DNA of 11,820 nt, taken from NCBI GenBank assembly GCA_903933995.1, contig CAIZMD010000704.1:1-11820 (forward strand), in the 5' to 3' direction. Shown here in pieces: positions 7,309 through 11,820 of the stretch. Below the pieces are notes generated by a model. It was given only the letters and a program-made list of their open reading frames with translations. It was not told where the DNA came from and ran no database searches. The DNA is from an uncultured Bacteroidota bacterium (lineage in GTDB: Bacteria; Bacteroidota; Bacteroidia; Chitinophagales; Chitinophagaceae). Position numbers and translations under genes: made by a program. Positions within the stretch are counted from its first letter, which is position 1, and each line of letters starts with the position of its first letter.

Positions 7309-10300
7309 TTAATGAGTGATAATTAATTGTAAGGACTGATTGTAAGAATTACCAATCACTTTCAAAACATAATTGCCGCTAGCATATTTTGAAACTGGGA
7401 TAATCGTGTTTAAGTTTTTGGACTTAAGTTCTTTTATAATCCTTCCATGAAAATCAACTAATTGAATTTTAAGTTCTACAGTTGGAGTTTGCATAAAATG
7501 AACCTGCACATTAGAATTAGCCGGATTGGGATACAAAAAGGCTTGATGATTGCTTGGGGTTGACACTGGCACATTAATGGCTGTTACAATTAATTTGAAG
7601 CTATCGCTTTCATTTTTACATCCATTACCGTCCGTTATACTCAATTTGTAATTTCCTATGTCTATGGGTTTATAACTTGCGGTTGTTGCTCCAGTAATTT
7701 TGGAGTTATTTAATACCCATTGATAAGATACCCCTGTTGCAGCAGTTATAAACTGTACACCATTCCAGCTAATACTTGGTTTTGCAGGTTGGGGTAAAGT
7801 AGCTATAGTTACAGAATTAGAAGCTGAGCTTTTACATCCATTAGCATCTATGATTATGGTATAATAGGAATTTGCAGTTTTAGCAGCGAATATTTTCTGA
7901 GTAGCGCCGGGAATAAGAACATTATTACCATACCAATTATTACCTGAATTGACTGAAGAGGTTAGTAACACGCTATCGCCTATACAAAAACTAGTATTAG
8001 AACTTGCTGCAATACTTGCTGGAGCAGGTAACGCATTAACAGTCAAATTAAATACGGCAGAATTTGCAGTACCACAACCATTACTAGCAGTAACTGTGAA
8101 ATTACCCGATTGAGAGGCTATATAGGTAGAAGTATTTGCCGCAGATATGGCAACTGCATCTTTGAACCATTGTATTCCAGTGCCAACACTACTAGTAAGT
8201 GTTAAATTATTTCCAGCGCAAATAGCAGTTACTGCCCCTACACTTGTAATAATTGGCGTAACCGGAGGAGTAGTTTCAACTGTTATAGGAATACTATTTG
8301 ATATAGCACTTGGGCAACCATTTACCGTAGAAATTACAGTATATGCACCAGCATTACTAGCTGAACCTATAATACTCAAAGAAGCAGCAGTTGCTCCGCT
8401 TATGACAATTCCATCTTTAAACCATTGATTACCCGTTGAAGCAGAACTTGTAAGGGTTGCAGTCCCATTCAAACAGATTCCCGTAATATTATTTTTTGCT
8501 GCAATTGTAGGTGTTGCAGGTAAGGGTACCGATGTTACAACTACTGGTAATGACAAGGAAGAACAACCTCCTATATTAGTAGTTGAAACCGAGTAATTGC
8601 CTGTTGAACTTGCAGTATAGGATACTGATGTGGCTCCATTGATAGCTACCCCATCTTTATACCATTGATAGTTAGCGTTAGTATTGCTGGTCATAACAAT
8701 ACTTCCTCCTGCACAAAATGTACTTGAAGTGCTTGCACTAATTGTTGGCTTTGCAGGTGCCGCTGCAACAGAATCTCTGAAAATAGTTGTTCTTGATCCC
8801 GCAGAATTAGACGCAACTTGAATGGTTCCCGAATTAATCCCCACAGGTGAGGTGGAAGTAACTCTTGTATATATTTTGGTTGGTGAAACAATTCCGCCAA
8901 CTGCATTGATAGATACACTGCTAGCAAAACCACTTGCCGGGCTCAATGAAACCTCATGCAATAGACTTCCTGTAACAATAATAGGCGCAATTAAATTAGA
9001 ACCAGATACTTCAAAACTTTGGGCAGCTGAAACATTCCCAAAGCAAGAAGTAAATCCAGCAAGCACACCAGCTTCCGGAATAGAAATATCTATATTAGGG
9101 CTATAACTAATTTTCCGAATCACATTGAAATTAGGGATTGAAATGTAGACATTATTTAATTTGTCAACTGTTAAGAATGATGGACTTAATTTGGCATTGG
9201 AAGCCAAACCTCCATCACCTTCATTTCCAGATATACCTGAGCCTCCAATGGTAGAAATAATTCCTGTTTTTATATCTATTTTCCTGATTCTTGTGCCATC
9301 TACAAAATAGAGATTCCCAGATACATCCGAAGCAATAGAATTAATGCTGCCAATTTGGGCTGCAGAAGCCAAACCCCCGTCTCCACTAAAACCGCCAATT
9401 CCCGTACCGGCTATTGTAGTGATAATATTTGTTCCGACAGCCACTTTTCTAATCCTGAAATTGCTTGCATCTGCAAAATAAAGATTCCCAAATGGATCAA
9501 TGGTTAAACTAGAAACAGATCCAATACTAGCAGCAAGTGCTTGCCCCCCATCTCCACTGAATCCACTTGTTTTATTTCCAACAATGGTATTAATCAAATT
9601 ATTTGAAATGGTAATTTTTCTAATGCAAAACCTATTTCTGTCAACTACGTAAACATTACCTGTTGGATCAGTGGCAATTTGTGAACCATTATTAATTAAA
9701 GCAGTTGACGCAGGTATACCTTCGGCGGGATTTGAACCCATTCCAGCAAAACTGCTCACAGCGCCCGAACTTCTATTGATTTTTACAATAAAGTTTGCAG
9801 ACTGTGCATAAATATTGGCCCCTGTTGGATCAAGCGCAATTGATGAGTTAGGCGTAATTACTAATTGCAATGCTGGTATAGTTGATCCTGTTCCCGGAAA
9901 ACCTCCACTGCCTGAGCCCGTTCCGGCCAAAGTACTTATATTCCCATTTGAATTATTGATGATTCTGAGTAAGTAATTATTACCATCTACAAAAACCAGG
10001 TCTCCTTGTGCATTTGAAACCATTCTTTGAGGGGAATTTATCATTGCGTTTTTAGCGGGACCTCCATCACCGCTAAAACTCCCTATTCCAGCAATGGTGT
10101 TGATGATTTGAGTAATTGCATCCACTTTCCTAATTCTGTAGTTGAGTCTATCTGCAATAAATAGATTGCCCAAAGAATCTAGCGCACATGAATAAGGATT
10201 ATTTAGCCCGGCTTCATTTGACAATCCACCATCACCGCAAAATCCAGTTCCACAGGTTCCATTCAAACCAACAATGGTAGATACAATGCCAGTAGTTGAA

Positions 10301-11199
10301 TTAATTTTCCTAATAAACATTCCACCAGTAATAAAGTAAATATTATTAAATTTATCGTTGGTTAAATATTGAACTTGTGAAAGCTTTGCTGAAGCAGCTA
10401 AACCTCCTTCGCCATCTATAGCAGTGGCAGAAGTTCCATCACCCATAATAGTACTAATAATACCAGTAGCTGCTATAATTCTCCTAATCCTATAATTGTT
10501 ATTATCCGCGATAATAATATTACCGTTTTCATCTACTTTAATACTTGTGGGGTTTCTAAATTGTGCAGTAGTGGCCAGTGCACCGTCTCCTGAATAGCCC
10601 GAAACACCAGTTCCGGCAATGGTTGTAATTATTCCATTTGAGGCTGCTATTTTTCTAACCACACCCACCCCCCTATCAAGTAAATATATATTTCCAGCAG
10701 CATCAATATCAATGGCTGCGATTGACGTAAATTGTGCTGCTGATGCTGGACCACCGTCACCAGAATATCCAGACACCGTTAATCCTGCAATAGTTGTAAC
10801 AATACCTGTAGTTGCCGTTATTTTTCTTACCGTGTTTGCATCTATTAAATAGCAGTTTCCTTTTTTATCTGTAGTAAAACTTGAAATTGAGGCAAAACTT
10901 GCATTTATCGCTAATCCTCCATCCCCAGACAAAGCAACTGCTCCTGTGCCTGCAAAATTTGTAAGTATGCCCGTTTTGGAGTCAATTCTTCTAATATAAT
11001 TTGCTTCACAAAAAAGCAAACTTCCTGTAGAGTCAAATCCTGTGCCTCTTAATTGAAAAATCTGACCTTGTGATGCAGGTCCACCAATACCAGCTGCATA
11101 AATTCCAGCTACTTTTGTGATAATTTGACTATGCAGCTGATTTTGTAGTAAAATAACTACAATGAAACAAAGGCCTATTGGCAAAATTCTAGCTTTCAT
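7309..11199 (-). CDS. Large T9SS-exported surface protein: 12 NHL-like repeats, beta domain, five Ig-like modules (1296 aa)
   Basis: The signal peptide covers residues 1 to about 24 (QNQLHS|Q). Residues about 35-697 hold 12 tandem NHL-type units of 54-60 residues, with the pattern 'D..GNlY..D..n.RIRKI...tGiI.TIAGtG..G.SGDGGlA'. Residues 702-812 form a beta domain of a kind seen before Ig repeats in Bacteroidota exoproteins (FEVSGSNL, IYTRV). Residues about 815-1208 hold five Ig-like modules with FC.G, QWYKDG-like and NGC hallmarks. Residues about 1218-1296 are a T9SS type A sorting domain (YPNPANSNVQV, GRIIKEL, ASGNYVLKV). The protein should cross the outer membrane by T9SS, lose the C-terminal domain and be anchored or released. 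There is no catalytic motif; binding or adhesion to glycan or protein is the likely role, but this is inferred. It is the first gene of a unit with the lipoprotein. Confidence 0.92.
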   Translation of the reverse strand: MKARILPIGLCFIVVILLQNQLHSQIITKVAGIYAAGIGGPASQGQIFQLRGTGFDSTGSLLFCEANYIRRIDSKTGILTNFAGTGAVALSGDGGLAINASFASISSFTTDKKGNCYLIDANTVRKITATTGIVTTIAGLTVSGYSGDGGPASAAQFTSIAAIDIDAAGNIYLLDRGVGVVRKIAASNGIITTIAGTGVSGYSGDGALATTAQFRNPTSIKVDENGNIIIADNNNYRIRRIIAATGIISTIMGDGTSATAIDGEGGLAASAKLSQVQYLTNDKFNNIYFITGGMFIRKINSTTGIVSTIVGLNGTCGTGFCGDGGLSNEAGLNNPYSCALDSLGNLFIADRLNYRIRKVDAITQIINTIAGIGSFSGDGGPAKNAMINSPQRMVSNAQGDLVFVDGNNYLLRIINNSNGNISTLAGTGSGSGGFPGTGSTIPALQLVITPNSSIALDPTGANIYAQSANFIVKINRSSGAVSSFAGMGSNPAEGIPASTALINNGSQIATDPTGNVYVVDRNRFCIRKITISNNLINTIVGNKTSGFSGDGGQALAASIGSVSSLTIDPFGNLYFADASNFRIRKVAVGTNIITTIAGTGIGGFSGDGGLASAAQIGSINSIASDVSGNLYFVDGTRIRKIDIKTGIISTIGGSGISGNEGDGGLASNAKLSPSFLTVDKLNNVYISIPNFNVIRKISYSPNIDISIPEAGVLAGFTSCFGNVSAAQSFEVSGSNLIAPIIVTGSLLHEVSLSPASGFASSVSINAVGGIVSPTKIYTRVTSTSPVGINSGTIQVASNSAGSRTTIFRDSVAAAPAKPTISASTSSTFCAGGSIVMTSNTNANYQWYKDGVAINGATSVSYTASSTGNYSVSTTNIGGCSSLSLPVVVTSVPLPATPTIAAKNNITGICLNGTATLTSSASTGNQWFKDGIVISGATAASLSIIGSASNAGAYTVISTVNGCPSAISNSIPITVETTPPVTPIITSVGAVTAICAGNNLTLTSSVGTGIQWFKDAVAISAANTSTYIASQSGNFTVTASNGCGTANSAVFNLTVNALPAPASIAASSNTSFCIGDSVLLTSSVNSGNNWYGNNVLIPGATQKIFAAKTANSYYTIIIDANGCKSSASNSVTIATLPQPAKPSISWNGVQFITAATGVSYQWVLNNSKITGATTASYKPIDIGNYKLSITDGNGCKNESDSFKLIVTAINVPVSTPSNHQAFLYPNPANSNVQVHFMQTPTVELKIQLVDFHGRIIKELKSKNLNTIIPVSKYASGNYVLKVIGNSYNQSLQLIITH
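7312..7548 (-). other. T9SS type A sorting domain (C-terminal, residues about 1218-1296)
   Basis: The three conserved blocks appear in the expected order and spacing: FLYPNPANSNVQVHF, then LVDFHGRIIKEL, then KYASGNYVLKVIG. The protein ends SLQLIITH rather than with the common terminal Lys or Arg. The domain directs export through the type IX translocon and is normally removed by the sortase PorU. Those T9SS genes are not in this window. Confidence 0.88.
7576..8757 (-). repeat. Five tandem Ig-like modules (residues about 815-1208)
   Basis: The unit is about 80 residues and runs 'P..P.I.....FC.G....LtS......QW.kdG..I.GAt...y....sG.Y.v...n.GC.s..S'. Cysteine pairs that could form disulfides are C829-C879, C909-C962, C994-C1042 and C1072-C1122. 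The fifth module (about 1138-1208) lacks the FC.G segment and keeps only C1194. The copies differ strongly in DNA, so the array is old or under diversification rather than a recent expansion. Confidence 0.85.
9109..11097 (-). repeat. Twelve NHL-like beta-propeller repeats (residues about 35-697)
   Basis: Unit boundaries can be set by the glycine-rich link. SGDGG or a near variant closes repeats 1, 2, 3 (SGDGA), 4 (DGEGG), 5 (CGDGG), 6, 9, 10 and 11 (EGDGG). Repeats 7 and 8 lack it and have FPGTGST and AEGIPA in its place. Repeat 5 carries an extra loop with C316 and C321. NHL propellers usually have six blades, so 12 units suggest two propellers in series. The repeats are recognisable in protein but well diverged in DNA. 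Confidence 0.85.
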
Positions 11200-11412
11200 A
11201 AAATTGCTTTAGCATCCTAAATGAAAATGATTTAATAATTTGATTGGATTCTGGAGACAATTTTTAGGGAGTACGCAACCATCAATCAAAATGACCCAAA
11301 CACTATAGGGAATTGTGCTGGATAATTAATGCTAAAGTCAAAAATTGCTGAACCAAAAATGGGTAATAGGTTAGCAGAAAGGTTACAGTAACGGATATTT
11401 CTTAATTTGTTC

Positions 11413-11443
11413 GAATAATTGCAATTAATAGGATAAATTATTC
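11413..11443 (-). terminator. Weak inverted repeat at the 3' end of the sulfatase gene
   Basis: GAATAATT at 11413-11420 pairs with AATTATTC at 11436-11443 across a 15-nt spacer, overlapping the stop codon at 11438-11440. A 12-nt palindrome, TAATTGCAATTA, sits at 11416-11427. No T-run follows on the minus strand, so this may be chance in A/T-rich DNA. The remaining intergenic stretch to 11200 holds no gene. A TAGTGTTTG at 11297-11305 (minus) is one base too long to fit the -7 consensus. Confidence 0.25.
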
Positions 11444-11820
11444 AACGGAATTTTCTTTGGTAATACTTGGCACTGCACCTGCCAATAGTTGTTTTAGTTT
11501 TGCTTGCAGCAAGGCAACTTTTTCTGTTTGTTCCGCTGCCAAATTCTTTTTCTCACTGGGATCATCTGCCAAATTAAACAGCGCCACTGGTTCATATCTA
11601 TTGCTAATTTTACTACCCGCAGCAATACCAGTCATATCTAGTACAATCAATTTCCAATTGCCCATACGAATAGCTACCAAACTGGTTCCTCGGTTGGAAA
11701 CAGATAATATGGCATCATGCGGAGAAGATTTTTGCTGCGTAATCATGGGCCAAACATCTAATCCATCTATGGGTAATGTTTGTTTCAATGATCCACCTGC
11801 AAGTCCAATTAAAGTAGGAT
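11438..11820 (-). CDS. Sulfatase, C-terminal fragment (partial; 5' end beyond the window)
   Basis: The frame stays open to the right edge, so the start is outside the window; about 126 residues are visible. The fragment has the C-terminal signature of family S1 sulfatases: PTLIGLAGG, then DGLDVWPMI, then a MGNWKLIV strand, then 'LFNLADDPSEKKNLA', and an amphipathic helix before a short polar tail ending NSVE. Such enzymes hydrolyse sulfate esters in the periplasm or outside the cell, often on sulfated glycans. The formylglycine-bearing CxPxR or SxPxR motif and the metal ligands lie in the missing N-terminal part, so activity and subfamily cannot be judged. It shares the strand of the following 1296-residue protein but is separated from it by 238 nt, so they are probably separate units. 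Confidence 0.88.
   Translation of the reverse strand, partial: PTLIGLAGGSLKQTLPIDGLDVWPMITQQKSSPHDAILSVSNRGTSLVAIRMGNWKLIVLDMTGIAAGSKISNRYEPVALFNLADDPSEKKNLAAEQTEKVALLQAKLKQLLAGAVPSITKENSVE

Noticed and set aside
8147..10852. Open frames on the plus strand, and one in another minus frame, within the NHL/Ig gene
   Set aside because: They lie wholly inside a strongly supported 1296-residue gene with domain structure throughout. Their products have no start context or recognisable motifs and reflect the repetitive Gly/Ala/Thr-rich coding sequence on the other frame.
7309..11199. Possible recent tandem DNA expansion or phase-variable repeat in the large surface gene
   Set aside because: The protein repeats are clear, but the DNA copies differ throughout and no identical long units or simple-sequence tracts were seen. 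There is no sign of slippage-prone DNA.
1..11820. CRISPR array, tRNA/rRNA, transposase, integrase or toxin-antitoxin module
   Set aside because: No evenly spaced identical repeats, no cloverleaf-like segments, no DDE or recombinase motifs, and no small gene pair of that type were found on either strand.

Overview
The window looks like a chromosomal segment of an aerobic Bacteroidota species, most plausibly a Chitinophagaceae-type member of the phylum. The reasons are low G+C DNA, start codons without Shine-Dalgarno sequences, TAnnTTTG-type -7 boxes, a protein ending in a type IX secretion (T9SS) type A sorting domain, and many short lysine-rich signal peptides. No RNA gene, CRISPR array, transposase or integrase was seen. 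Family names rest on motifs read by eye; no database search was possible.

Layout. (1) 1-514: a short leader with a weak inverted repeat, then a small plus-strand gene for a one-helix membrane protein of unknown function. (2) 606-2842, minus: a two-gene unit. A secreted thioredoxin-fold protein with a CKEC site and a TPR-like tail comes first, followed 11 nt later by a secreted protein resembling DUF4163/DUF3298 (PdaC/RsiV-like). (3) 2924-3973, minus: an AlkB-type integral-membrane diiron hydroxylase with all nine iron-ligand histidines. (4) 4036-6080, minus: two tandem paralogous secreted proteins with a YD-repeat-like N-terminal stretch, 35 nt apart. (5) 6081-6204: a divergent intergenic region with a good -7 box on each strand. 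(6) 6205-6876, plus: a short-chain dehydrogenase of the C-factor/sniffer type, convergent with the next gene through a bidirectional A/T hairpin. (7) 6895-11199, minus: a two-gene unit encoding a 1296-residue surface protein (12 NHL-like repeats, a beta domain, five Ig-like modules, T9SS sorting domain), followed 9 nt later by a small lipoprotein. (8) 11438-11820, minus: the C-terminal end of a sulfatase that continues beyond the window.

How the genes work together. Most products are exported. The 1296-residue protein and the lipoprotein are the most convincing functional pair, probably a surface-anchored complex. The thioredoxin-like and DUF-like proteins are a second probable pair. AlkB needs electrons from rubredoxin, and no rubredoxin or rubredoxin reductase gene is present here, so partners must be encoded elsewhere. 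I did not find a clear defence or mobile system. The most distinctive items are the double-propeller/Ig surface protein with its lipoprotein, and the orphan AlkB homologue.
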